Below are positions 1 through 7,633 of a DNA stretch of 26,519 nucleotides, one piece after another. Origin of the DNA: JBNKDD01 sp050288085 (GTDB lineage: Bacteria > Chloroflexota > Anaerolineae > Aggregatilineales > UBA3940); assembly GCA_050288085.1 (NCBI GenBank), contig JBNKDD010000048.1:1-26519 (forward strand), read 5' to 3'. Each line of letters opens with the position of its first letter. Position 1 is the first letter of the stretch. A program made the translations under genes and the position numbers. The notes below the pieces were generated by a model. It saw only the letters and a list, made by a program, of their open reading frames with translations, searched no databases and was not told the DNA's origin.

Positions 1-468
1 AAGGTAGCGACGCAATCGCAGTCCGGCCCCGGTCGCCGGGTAGGTATGCGCTTCGAAGAACAATCGCCGCGCCCGGCGAGGCCACAATGCCACCATCCAC
101 GCCAGCGACAGCGGATCACGAGAATAGACCACAGCCTCGCGCTCACGTGCCACCCGGAACATCAACGCGATGGTGTAAGTCAGGGTAGCTAACAAGGCCG
201 CAAAGCGCGTCCAGATCAGCGCCAATCGACGCGGCAGCCGCTCCGCCAACGGATACAGATCGATGCAGGGCAACCGCTCGGCACTAAACACACGCGGGAT
301 TCCATAATAGCCCCAAACGTCATCCGTATGCAGCGGGTTGCGGCGATTGGCATATAGCAGGGTAACCTCATGCCCGTGTGCTGCGAATGCCTCGCACATC
401 TGCATAATCTGGTAGGGATGCGCTTTTTCGCTGGGGATGCGGGCGTTAGCGGTGTAGATCAACTTCAT
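1..468 (-). CDS. Glycosyltransferase, GT4-type N-terminal part (runs off left edge)
   Basis: The minus-strand frame opens with ATG at 468-466 and stays open for 156 codons to the window edge, so only the N-terminal half is visible. The protein begins MKLIYTANARIPSEKAHPYQ. A first beta strand followed by a serine/lysine-rich loop is typical of the acceptor-binding Rossmann domain of GT4 (GT-B fold) glycosyltransferases. A later stretch, VVYSRDPLSLAW, resembles the strand that places the acceptor site. The start overlaps the stop of the upstream gene in an ATGA arrangement, so translation is probably coupled. It is the last visible member of a run of five glycosyltransferases, and its role is inferred to be sugar addition in surface polysaccharide assembly. 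The donor-binding domain lies outside the window, so donor and linkage cannot be judged. Confidence 0.8.
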   Translation of the reverse strand, partial: MKLIYTANARIPSEKAHPYQIMQMCEAFAAHGHEVTLLYANRRNPLHTDDVWGYYGIPRVFSAERLPCIDLYPLAERLPRRLALIWTRFAALLATLTYTIALMFRVAREREAVVYSRDPLSLAWMVALWPRRARRLFFEAHTYPATGAGLRLRRYL

Positions 469-1532
469 GAGATCGTGTCCAATAATAGGCGACCTAAGGC
501 CGCTTCACCGAAGGAAGATTCCATCCGGGCGCGACCCGCCTGGGCAAGTTGTTGACGTTGATCGGGATCGTCCGCTAACGTCAAAATCGTCTGAGTCAGT
601 GCTTGATGATCACCCGGTGGGACGGTTAATAGATGCTCCCCCGACGTGAAAGCCTCAGCGATGGCGGGAGTCTCCGCCGTAATCACCGGCTTTCCGAGCG
701 CCAGATTCTCATAAACTTTATTCGGCACGACCCGCGATGCTTTGTCGGTCAGGCCAAAGATACCCAGGCAGATATCAGCCCGCGCCACCATTGATGGGAG
801 TTCTTCCGATGACACCGGATCGCAGAATGTCACGTTAGGCAGGCCAAGCTCCGATGCTAACTGCTGCATTGATTCGTAAGTCTGCCCACGCCCGATCAAC
901 TCAAAGCGAATATCCTCCCGCCCTTTCAACTCGGCGGCGGCTCGCAAAATCGTATCGATCCCGTGCAGGGGAATATACGACCCGAAAAACGACACCAGCA
1001 CCCCCTGATCATCACGCTTCTCAGGAGGGGTATCGAACCACTCTTGAGAAGCGCCAACCGGAATCACGCTGATTTTATTTGACCGGAGGCCAAAGGCATG
1101 GGCATAGTAATCGCGGTGCTGGGCGGTATCGGTCAACACCTGATCGGCCAGCCGCAGCGACAGCCAATCGAGCAGCCAGTAACGCAGTGCCGCCGCCGAA
1201 CGGGGTTTTGCCACCATCCGGTCGTAGACCGCCGAGTCGTAAAGCGGGGTGAAGGCATCCATGACCAGCCGCTTTTTATAGCGGCGGGCCAACCTCCAGG
1301 CCAACGGCGCGAGTGACTGTCCGAACTCCGCCAGCAGAATCACGTCACACTGATCGGCAATTGTCGGGAACTGCTCCGTCAGAGATTGCATTCGCCCCCG
1401 CGTATTGAGCTTCCTGGATGCATTACACATCACGACCTCAACCCCCTGAGACGCCAGCCCTCGCCGCAAGATCAGGTTGCGCGGATAGGCCGGATCGAAC
1501 GCCCCAAAATAACACACACGTGGGAGGCTCAT
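465..1532 (-). CDS. Glycosyltransferase family 4 protein
   Basis: This 355-aa protein has the length and two-lobed layout of GT-B glycosyltransferases. The N-terminal lobe starts RVCYFGAFDPAYPRN. The C-terminal lobe carries VSFFGSYIPLHGIDTILRAA (around residue 180), the usual opening of the donor domain, and later VPNKVYENLALGKPVITAETPA, which corresponds to the nucleotide-binding helix. The usual E-x7-E motif is atypical: the first Glu is not in its common position, although the helix Glu in VYENLA is kept. Both ends overlap neighbours by four bases (ATGA), which indicates a tightly coupled operon. The function is inferred to be transfer of a sugar from a nucleotide donor to a growing lipid-linked or surface glycan on the cytoplasmic face of the membrane. 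The substrate cannot be read from the sequence. Confidence 0.85.
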   Translation of the reverse strand: MSLPRVCYFGAFDPAYPRNLILRRGLASQGVEVVMCNASRKLNTRGRMQSLTEQFPTIADQCDVILLAEFGQSLAPLAWRLARRYKKRLVMDAFTPLYDSAVYDRMVAKPRSAAALRYWLLDWLSLRLADQVLTDTAQHRDYYAHAFGLRSNKISVIPVGASQEWFDTPPEKRDDQGVLVSFFGSYIPLHGIDTILRAAAELKGREDIRFELIGRGQTYESMQQLASELGLPNVTFCDPVSSEELPSMVARADICLGIFGLTDKASRVVPNKVYENLALGKPVITAETPAIAEAFTSGEHLLTVPPGDHQALTQTILTLADDPDQRQQLAQAGRARMESSFGEAALGRLLLDTIS

Positions 1533-2593
1533 CGCAAAGCCCCCTCAAACACAGCTACCAACCGGTTGATCAACCCATCCAGGTCATAATCCGCCCGGAC
1601 GCGCTCCCGGAGCCGCAGGCCAAGTGCCTCGCGTTCTTCTGCTGGTTGGGAAAGCATCTCGGCAAGTTGATCCCCAACCCGGTCAGGATCGAGCGATTCG
1701 CACCACAGGCATTGTGAATCTTCGGCCAGCAGGGGGAGAAAGGTCTGATTATGCACTAAAGACGGTATACCAGTTGCCATACTCTCTAACACGGCTTTAT
1801 CCGCGCCACCGGTCGGGCACAGATTAATGGTTAATGCCGCCTGCTGGAAAAGCTCATGAATCTCCCGGTAAGGAACCGGCCCCATGAAATCAACCCGATC
1901 ACCCACCCCACACTCACCGGCTAAAGCGCGGAGTTGATCGGCATAGTCCTGCCCGTGATTGGGAGTCAGCCCGCCCGCAATGGCGACCCGCACATCCTCA
2001 TATCCGGGCCGCTCGACGAGACGGCCAAATGCTTTGATCAGCACCTCGTAATGCTTAATCGGCGATAAGCGTCCAACGGCGAGGATCAATCGCTCCCCGG
2101 TCGATCTGTCGGGGGAGGGGGCAAACCGCTCCATGTCAATCCCATGCCCCAATACGATCACCTTATCGCTGGACAGGCTGAAACTCTCTGGTGAGGCCGT
2201 GACAATGGTATTTGCCAGCGCATGGACTAATCGCAGTTCAACGGTCACCTGTCGATGGGTGTACCATTGCACAATGGGGATTCGATGCATGATTGCCCAG
2301 GGCGCAGCGACCAATGTATACCGGGGGATCATATGCCCGAAGATCACATCCACATCCCGGACAATTGATTTAATCGCCCGCCGGAATTCCCACAGTTCGC
2401 GCAGCCGACCGTATCCCCGCTCCTTGCCCATCGACTGCACCCGGACATTTTCAGGCAGATCGTAAGTGCCAAGTTCAAGGCAGATCACGTCTACAAAATC
2501 GACTTGCCGGGCCAGCCGCTCGATCCAGGTGTGGGTGAACCCCGCCAGCCAATCGGCCTGATCGACCCGGCGAGTTAGCATCAGGACGTGCAT
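1529..2593 (-). CDS. Glycosyltransferase family 4 protein
   Basis: This 354-aa GT-B protein begins MHVLMLTRRVDQADWLAGFT. The acceptor lobe holds VDVIFGHMIPRYTLVA. The donor lobe begins at ERLILAVGRLSPIKHYEVLI (around residue 167), the standard GT4 signature with a basic residue after the GRLS turn. The nucleotide-binding helix reads GGADKAVLESMATGIPSLVH, so one acidic residue of the usual E-x7-E pair is replaced. The start codon sits inside the stop of the upstream gene (TAATG, one-base overlap), and the stop overlaps the next start by four bases. The protein is a probable cytoplasmic glycosyltransferase of the polysaccharide operon. Sugar specificity is unknown. Confidence 0.87.
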   Translation of the reverse strand: MHVLMLTRRVDQADWLAGFTHTWIERLARQVDFVDVICLELGTYDLPENVRVQSMGKERGYGRLRELWEFRRAIKSIVRDVDVIFGHMIPRYTLVAAPWAIMHRIPIVQWYTHRQVTVELRLVHALANTIVTASPESFSLSSDKVIVLGHGIDMERFAPSPDRSTGERLILAVGRLSPIKHYEVLIKAFGRLVERPGYEDVRVAIAGGLTPNHGQDYADQLRALAGECGVGDRVDFMGPVPYREIHELFQQAALTINLCPTGGADKAVLESMATGIPSLVHNQTFLPLLAEDSQCLWCESLDPDRVGDQLAEMLSQPAEEREALGLRLRERVRADYDLDGLINRLVAVFEGALR

Positions 2594-3792
2594 TACGCAT
2601 CCCCCCTGGCAAAAGCAACCGTCCGCTGCCAGGTCTCGACGACAGCATCCAGGTTGCGGGTGTGGTCAAACTTCTCTGCGGCGGCGGCTCGACCGGCTGC
2701 CCCCATCGCTTGTACCCGGTCAGGCTGATCGAGTAGGCTGATGATTTTCTCGGCCATATCGCCGGAGTCTTCAGGCTCACATAGTAAGCCGGTTTCGCCA
2801 TCGATCACGATCTCCTGTGCACCTGCTGTCCGGGTGCTGATCACCGGCTTCCCGCACGAGGCCGCTTCGATCATCACCTTGCCCAACCCTTCGTAGATCG
2901 ACGAGTGGACATAGATCGTACACAGCCGGTAATAGGCCGGAAGCTGGCTGTGATCAACCTTCCCGGCAAAGTGAACGGCATCTTGCAGACCACGCTGGTT
3001 GACCAGTTCCGGCACTTCCGACGAGGCGCTGAAATCGCCCACCAGCACCAGGTGTGCATCGGGATGACCGGTGCGAACTCTGGCAAAAGCCTCCACCAAC
3101 ACCGGCACCCGCTTGAACCAGACCGGCCTACCACTCCATAACAATACCGGCGCGTCTTTGGGTATATTTAAGCGCGCCCGCAGATCGCCTTGTTCGCCGG
3201 GGGGCGATTCCGGCTGAAACCGCTCCAACCTGACCGGCGTTGACAGCACCACCACCCGCTCTGCCGGGATGCCCATCGCGACGTATTTAGCTTTCTCAAC
3301 CTGGTTGAGCACCCGGTGAGTATCCCCCTGTTTGAGCACCTGCTTGCCGATCCAGTTGAAAAAGCCGTTGCGCAGCCGTTTTTCGGCGATCCAATGCCGG
3401 TTATCGAAAAAATCGCTGTGGTTCTGTAGATCGAGCGGAACGCCAAACCGCCGCTTGAGCCACAATCCCGGAAGGCCGGTCGCAAATGGGTCTTGGGTGG
3501 TGATCAGGTCGATAGGCTGCTGGCGGATAATCTGCGCGCCGATCCGGTAGGCATCCCACAGGAAGTGGGGTCGGGTAGCGGATCGAGTCGGGTAGACTAT
3601 CAGATGTTCACTGAGCGCGGTAGTTTGCAGATTCCGTGATCGCGGCGAATAACCGATCAGGTGCAAATGGGCGATCCGCTCGGCATATTCCAGGTGACGC
3701 TCGCGGGCATCGCCCCAACCGGTCAGCACTTCGTCACCCAGGCCGATCATCAAAACATGCAGTGATCCAGCCTCCGGTAGTTTATCAGGCAT
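2593..3792 (-). CDS. Glycosyltransferase family 4 protein
   Basis: This 399-aa GT-B protein has clear hallmarks. An acceptor lobe contains DLITTQDPFATGLPGLWL. The donor lobe starts near residue 214 with APVLLWSGRPVWFKRVPVLV, and a complete E-x7-E motif is present in YEGLGKVMIEAASCGKPVIS. The N-terminus extends about ten residues before the first strand (SLHVLMIGLG), and this extension overlaps the upstream gene by eight bases. A slightly later start is possible, but none is better supported. The protein sits in the middle of five successive glycosyltransferases, as expected where each enzyme adds one sugar of a repeat unit. Donor and acceptor are not predictable by eye. Confidence 0.88.
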   Translation of the reverse strand: MPDKLPEAGSLHVLMIGLGDEVLTGWGDARERHLEYAERIAHLHLIGYSPRSRNLQTTALSEHLIVYPTRSATRPHFLWDAYRIGAQIIRQQPIDLITTQDPFATGLPGLWLKRRFGVPLDLQNHSDFFDNRHWIAEKRLRNGFFNWIGKQVLKQGDTHRVLNQVEKAKYVAMGIPAERVVVLSTPVRLERFQPESPPGEQGDLRARLNIPKDAPVLLWSGRPVWFKRVPVLVEAFARVRTGHPDAHLVLVGDFSASSEVPELVNQRGLQDAVHFAGKVDHSQLPAYYRLCTIYVHSSIYEGLGKVMIEAASCGKPVISTRTAGAQEIVIDGETGLLCEPEDSGDMAEKIISLLDQPDRVQAMGAAGRAAAAEKFDHTRNLDAVVETWQRTVAFARGDA

Positions 3793-4930
3793 TGGTTACC
3801 TCTCGCAGTAGGGCCTCGGTCTGATTGACCAGCGTCTCCCACGAAAATTCCTCGGCCCGGTTCAGGGCGTTCCGGGCTAGTTCCTGCCGCCGGTCTGGGT
3901 GATTGATCAGGTCTTGTAATGCTGAAGTCAATGCTTCGACATCCTCATAAGGGGTTAATAATCCGTCCACCTGATCGGTGATCAGTTCGGGGTTGCCGCC
4001 GACATCGCTGGCGATTCGCGGCGTGCCAAGCTGCATTGCTTCCAGCAGCACATGGGATAAGCCTTCGGTGCGGCTGCTCAACATGAACACGTCAGCCGCC
4101 CTGATCGCCAGCCAAGCCCGATCATGTGACCACGCCCCGGTGAAGGTCACCCGGTCGGCAAGGCTCAGTTGACCGGCAAGCTGTTCATATTCGGAACGCT
4201 CCGGTCCATCCCCGATGATATACAGGTGGCCCTGGCTTAACTTCGCCATAGCGTGTAGTTGTATGTCTATCCGCTTGACTTCCGCCACCCGCCCAACCGT
4301 GACCAGGATCGGCACATCAGACGGCCAGCCTAATTCTTGCCGGGCCTGATCTTTAGGTGGAGTCAAGCTTAGATCGTGGGGCAGCGCATTGTAGATCACC
4401 TGGAGTTTCTGCGGGGCAACACCCCAACCGCGCACCAACCGCCCAACGTGCTGGCTCGGCACAATCACCTGATCGGCTTGACGCGCGTACCAACGTTCGA
4501 TGGCCCGCACCAACCGCACCCGGAGCGGATGCTGCGCCGTTTGAAAATCGAGCACCTGCAAATCTGTCCAGCCATGCCGCGAACAGAATTCCCAGGCAAA
4601 GTCAGACACGATCTTCATCACCATTGGTTTACGCAGAAACAGGTTGGCGACCGCCGCCGGAAAGCCGTAATCGCTGACAAACAGTAAATCAGCTTGCCGC
4701 CCTTGCCTGAATACCTCTCGAATGAAGGATAGCAAACGCCGGGGGATCGATACCTGCCGGGTTAGCCGGGTGACGGGGTAGGGATAGGCGGATGGATCGT
4801 GAGTCTCACCATAGGTGATAACGGAGACTTCAAGCCCGCGCTCTAAGAGCGCGGGCAAGAGATGGTAAAGATAAGTTGGCGGCCCGCCCGGTTCCGGGTG
4901 GAACGTCCCGGCAATGACACACAGCCGCAT
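3785..4930 (-). CDS. Glycosyltransferase family 4 protein
   Basis: This 381-aa protein is the most canonical GT4 enzyme of the cluster. It opens with RLCVIAGTFHPEPGGPPTYL, which includes the glycine-rich GGPP loop typical of the family. It also has PILVTVGRVAEVKRIDIQLH at the start of the donor domain (near residue 207), IIGDGPERSEYEQLA, and the nucleotide-sugar motif RTEGLSHVLLEAMQLGTPRI with both glutamates of E-x7-E. It is the first glycosyltransferase after the two nucleotide-sugar enzymes, 12 bases beyond the dehydrogenase stop. Position and similarity fit a role early in repeat-unit assembly at the inner face of the membrane. This is inference, since the sugar specificity cannot be seen. 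Confidence 0.9.
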   Translation of the reverse strand: MRLCVIAGTFHPEPGGPPTYLYHLLPALLERGLEVSVITYGETHDPSAYPYPVTRLTRQVSIPRRLLSFIREVFRQGRQADLLFVSDYGFPAAVANLFLRKPMVMKIVSDFAWEFCSRHGWTDLQVLDFQTAQHPLRVRLVRAIERWYARQADQVIVPSQHVGRLVRGWGVAPQKLQVIYNALPHDLSLTPPKDQARQELGWPSDVPILVTVGRVAEVKRIDIQLHAMAKLSQGHLYIIGDGPERSEYEQLAGQLSLADRVTFTGAWSHDRAWLAIRAADVFMLSSRTEGLSHVLLEAMQLGTPRIASDVGGNPELITDQVDGLLTPYEDVEALTSALQDLINHPDRRQELARNALNRAEEFSWETLVNQTEALLREVTNA

Positions 4931-4942
4931 CAGGCACCCTGT

Positions 4943-6256
4943 TTAGAGCCGTAAAACTCTGGCTTTGGGCGATTCAATATCCTTGAGTGCGTTGCGACAG
5001 TCCACAATCGCACGGGCATTATCGGCGATCACCTGCCAGTCAAAGCAGCTGTGATCGGTGACGATCACCACGCAGTCGGCGGTCTTCATTGCCTCGGTGG
5101 TCAGTTCAATCGATTGCAGTTCGATGCCTTCGTGCCCCAGATCGGCGACGTAGGGATCGTGGTAGGTGACCGCTGCACCGCGCTCTTCCAATAAGCGGAT
5201 CACGTCCAGTGCCGGGCTTTCCCGCAGATCGTCAATATCGCGCTTATAGGCAACACCCAGCACCAGGACAGATGAACCGTTGACCGCCTTTTGCTGTTCG
5301 TTCAACAGGTCAACGACCTTGTCAATCACATACAGGGGCATGTTGCTGTTGATCTCAGAAGCCAATTCAATGAAGCGGGCATTGTAATTCAGTGCCTTGA
5401 GCTTCCAACTGAGGTAGAGCGGGTCAATCGGGATGCAGTGCCCGCCCAGGCCGGGGCCGGGGTAGAAGGTCATAAAACCAAATGGCTTGGTGGCAGCAGC
5501 GTCGATCACTTCCCAGACGTTAACGTCGAGCTTGTCACACATCACGGCCATCTCGTTAACCAGCCCGATATTCACCGAGCGGAAGGTGTTCTCCAGCAGC
5601 TTGACCATCTCAGCCGCCCGCGTTGATGAAACAGGCACAACATGATCAATCGCTTTACTGTACAGGGCAACAGCGACTTCAACACAGTTGGGAGTGTAAC
5701 CGCCCATGATCTTGGGGGTATTCCGCACGCCATAGGTCGGATTGCCCGGATCGATCCGCTCCGGCGAGAAACAGATAAACACGTCTTCGCCAACCTCAAA
5801 GCCGTTGTGGGCCAGGCGCGGTACGATCAGCTCGTCGGTTGTCCCAGGGTAGGTGGTGCTTTCCAATACAATCAGCAGACCCTTATGGCTGTACCGCGCA
5901 ATTTCATCCGCTGCGCTGATAATGTAGCTCATATCGGGGTCTTTGGTCTTACGGAGTGGAGTCGGCACGCAAATGCTGATCACGTCAACATCGGTCAGGG
6001 CGCTGTAATCGGTCGTTGCCGAGATCAGGCCCTTATTGACTAATTCGGCGAGTTCCTCGGTGGGCACATCCGGGATATAGCTGATTCCCTGGTTTAGCAG
6101 TTGAACCTTCTCCTCGCTGACATCAACGCCAACAATCCGGTAGCCTTCTTTGGCAAACTCGATCACCAGGGGCAGCCCGACATAGCCCAGGCCAATCACG
6201 CTGATAACGGCTTCCCGCCGCTCAATCTTGTCAAGTAATTCGGTTTTAATGGACAA
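4943..6256 (-). CDS. Nucleotide-sugar 6-dehydrogenase (UDP-GlcNAc/UDP-ManNAc/UDP-Glc dehydrogenase family)
   Basis: This enzyme would oxidise C6 of a UDP-sugar to a uronic acid using two NAD+. Counting from the chosen start, the Rossmann motif GLGYVG lies at residues 22-27. The central domain contains ESTTYPGTT and SPERIDPGN, and the catalytic cysteine is Cys274 in GGHCIPIDP. The C-terminal UDP-binding domain contains VLGVAYKRDIDDLRESPA. The closest-looking subfamily is WbpA/WecC. The frame stays open upstream to a TTG at 6298, but that has no ribosome binding site and overlaps the epimerase by 41 bases. The TTG at 6256 has AGAGGA six bases before it, begins one base after the upstream stop and gives 437 residues, the family's normal length. 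It is therefore preferred. The product supplies an acidic sugar donor to the glycosyltransferases downstream. Confidence 0.9.
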   Translation of the reverse strand: MSIKTELLDKIERREAVISVIGLGYVGLPLVIEFAKEGYRIVGVDVSEEKVQLLNQGISYIPDVPTEELAELVNKGLISATTDYSALTDVDVISICVPTPLRKTKDPDMSYIISAADEIARYSHKGLLIVLESTTYPGTTDELIVPRLAHNGFEVGEDVFICFSPERIDPGNPTYGVRNTPKIMGGYTPNCVEVAVALYSKAIDHVVPVSSTRAAEMVKLLENTFRSVNIGLVNEMAVMCDKLDVNVWEVIDAAATKPFGFMTFYPGPGLGGHCIPIDPLYLSWKLKALNYNARFIELASEINSNMPLYVIDKVVDLLNEQQKAVNGSSVLVLGVAYKRDIDDLRESPALDVIRLLEERGAAVTYHDPYVADLGHEGIELQSIELTTEAMKTADCVVIVTDHSCFDWQVIADNARAIVDCRNALKDIESPKARVLRL

Positions 6257-6257
6257 C

Positions 6258-7229
6258 TCAATCCTCTTTCTGACGGAAATAGGCAATGACCTCGTCAAGC
6301 GTCATATCTAAATTTTTGCGAGGTTCCCAGCCTATTGTCCGGTTGATTTTTTGGGTATCTGGCACACGGCGCTGCATATCTTCGAAGCCGGTTTCGTAGG
6401 CTTCGTTATAAGGAATCATCACGATCTCGGAGCTGCTGTTGGTTTTTTCCTTGACCTTTTGGGCCAGTTCCAGGATCGTTATCTCTTCGTGTGTGCCAAT
6501 ATTGAAGACTTCACCCACGGCCTCTTCACATTCAGCCAGGGCAATGATAGCCGCTACTACATCGCTAACATTGGCGAAACACCGAGTTTGCTGCCCGTTG
6601 CCATAGACCTGAATCGGCTGTTCGGCTAATGCCCATTGAATGAAACGTGGGATAACCATTCCGTAGCGCCCTTGCTGGCGTGGCCCCACCGTGTTAAACA
6701 GGCGGAAGATCACCACCGGCAGGTCGGTCTCTTTGTGATAAGCCAATGCCAGGAATTCATCCAAAGCTTTACTGGTCGAATAACTCCACCGGCTTTTGGT
6801 GGTTGACCCTAGAATGCGATCATCATCCTCGGTAAATGGCGTGTGGTTGCTTTTGCCATAAATCTCTGATGTAGAAGCAATCATCACCTGCTTTCGATAG
6901 CGGCGGGCGGTTTGCATCACAATATCTGTACCCCGAACGTTGGTTTCGATCACGCGGATCGGGCTGCTGACGATCAGGTCAACGCCGACTGCTGCGGCGA
7001 GATGATAGACAATATCGCATTCGCTAACGAGCCGATCCATCACGGCTGCATTTGTGATTGTTTCAATCGCGAATTTGAAGTTTGGGTTGCCGGTAAGGGG
7101 CTTGATATTCCTGAAGTGACCGGTCGAGAGATCATCGATAACCGTAACCTGGTGCCCTTTTGCAAGAAGAGCTTCGGATAAGTGACTGCCGATGAAGCCT
7201 GCCCCGCCGGTAATTAATGCGTGTGTCAT
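6258..7229 (-). CDS. NAD-dependent nucleotide-sugar epimerase/dehydratase (extended SDR)
   Basis: This 323-aa extended short-chain dehydrogenase/reductase has an N-terminal GGAGFIGSHL NAD-binding loop (residues 8-17), the acidic cofactor-binding D32-D33, STSEIYG (119-125) and the catalytic Y150-x3-K154. It also has FRLFNTVGPRQ and a C-terminal RRVPDTQKINRTIGWEP segment. The family interconverts or modifies UDP- or dTDP-sugars: C4 epimerisation, 4,6-dehydration or UDP-glucuronate decarboxylation. The RRVPD-type ending resembles decarboxylase and epimerase subgroups, but the exact reaction is not assignable by eye. It is the first gene of the polysaccharide operon and is followed one base later by the preferred start of the dehydrogenase, so the two probably work in sequence on one nucleotide sugar. 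Confidence 0.88.
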   Translation of the reverse strand: MTHALITGGAGFIGSHLSEALLAKGHQVTVIDDLSTGHFRNIKPLTGNPNFKFAIETITNAAVMDRLVSECDIVYHLAAAVGVDLIVSSPIRVIETNVRGTDIVMQTARRYRKQVMIASTSEIYGKSNHTPFTEDDDRILGSTTKSRWSYSTSKALDEFLALAYHKETDLPVVIFRLFNTVGPRQQGRYGMVIPRFIQWALAEQPIQVYGNGQQTRCFANVSDVVAAIIALAECEEAVGEVFNIGTHEEITILELAQKVKEKTNSSSEIVMIPYNEAYETGFEDMQRRVPDTQKINRTIGWEPRKNLDMTLDEVIAYFRQKED

Positions 7230-7265
7230 GCCTTTATGGCGTCCTCGTTTAAATAAGTTAACAAT

Positions 7266-7296
7266 GTTGCCTTGCGTAACGCATCCTCAAGGCAAC
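7266..7296 (-). repeat. Inverted repeat, probable 5'-end mRNA hairpin of the polysaccharide operon
   Basis: Nine-base arms GTTGCCTTG (7266-7274) and CAAGGCAAC (7288-7296) pair perfectly around a 13-base loop. The loop edge contains a second small palindrome, TGCGT-A-ACGCA. The predicted transcription start of the adjacent promoter falls at about 7297, so the hairpin would form the very 5' end of the leader, about 37 bases before the epimerase ATG. A role in mRNA stability or in binding a regulator is inferred. Confidence 0.5.
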
Positions 7297-7303
7297 GGCG
7301 ATG

Positions 7304-7332
7304 ATTTTAGCAGGGGTAGAAACTTCTGTCCA
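7304..7332 (-). promoter_or_regulatory. Sigma-70-type promoter of the polysaccharide operon
   Basis: Read on the minus strand, TGGACA (7332-7327) and TAAAAT (7309-7304) are separated by exactly 17 bases. Each differs from the TTGACA/TATAAT consensus by one base. The promoter lies about 75 bases before the epimerase start, with no other candidate in between. Confidence 0.6.
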
Positions 7333-7573
7333 CAGCGCGAACTGTAGAGAATCAATGAGGCTCGTTTTTGACAGATGCTCAGGCAGCGGCTGCAGTTTTG
7401 TACCGTTACAAGCTACATCTTCTATTGTTGGTGGGATTGGAGACTTGGCTTAATCCTGGCGTGCATGAGGATCAGTTCGCCCATTATCAGGCTTGCTAAG
7501 TGTCGATCACCTGACGGTTGAGGGCGCAGTGATTTACACAGCAGAACTGGCAGACCTCATTCAAAAGGCCAGA
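7333..7573. other. Intergenic stretch, possible decayed coding remnant
   Basis: This part of the 404-base gap between the polysaccharide operon and the ABC permease holds no convincing gene. On the plus strand one frame (7368-7499) reads protein-like text such as GLETWLNPGVHEDQFAHYQA and then stops. The adjoining frame (from about 7493 to a TAG at 7588) continues with DHLTVEGAVIYTAELADL. A single frameshift would join them, as expected of an old, broken gene. The segments are short and this may be chance. Confidence 0.15.
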
Positions 7574-7603
7574 GATGCTCCATACTAGCCAGCATGGAGC
7601 ATC
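7574..7603 (-). terminator. Probable transcription terminator of the ABC transporter operon
   Basis: A perfect ten-base stem, GATGCTCCAT (7574-7583) and ATGGAGCATC (7594-7603), surrounds a ten-base loop. It begins about 30 bases beyond the permease stop. On the minus strand it is followed only by a weak CTTTT run about ten bases later, so termination efficiency is uncertain. Confidence 0.5.
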
Positions 7604-7633
7604 AGGGGCAGCAGCAGCACGGCGTGATCCTAC

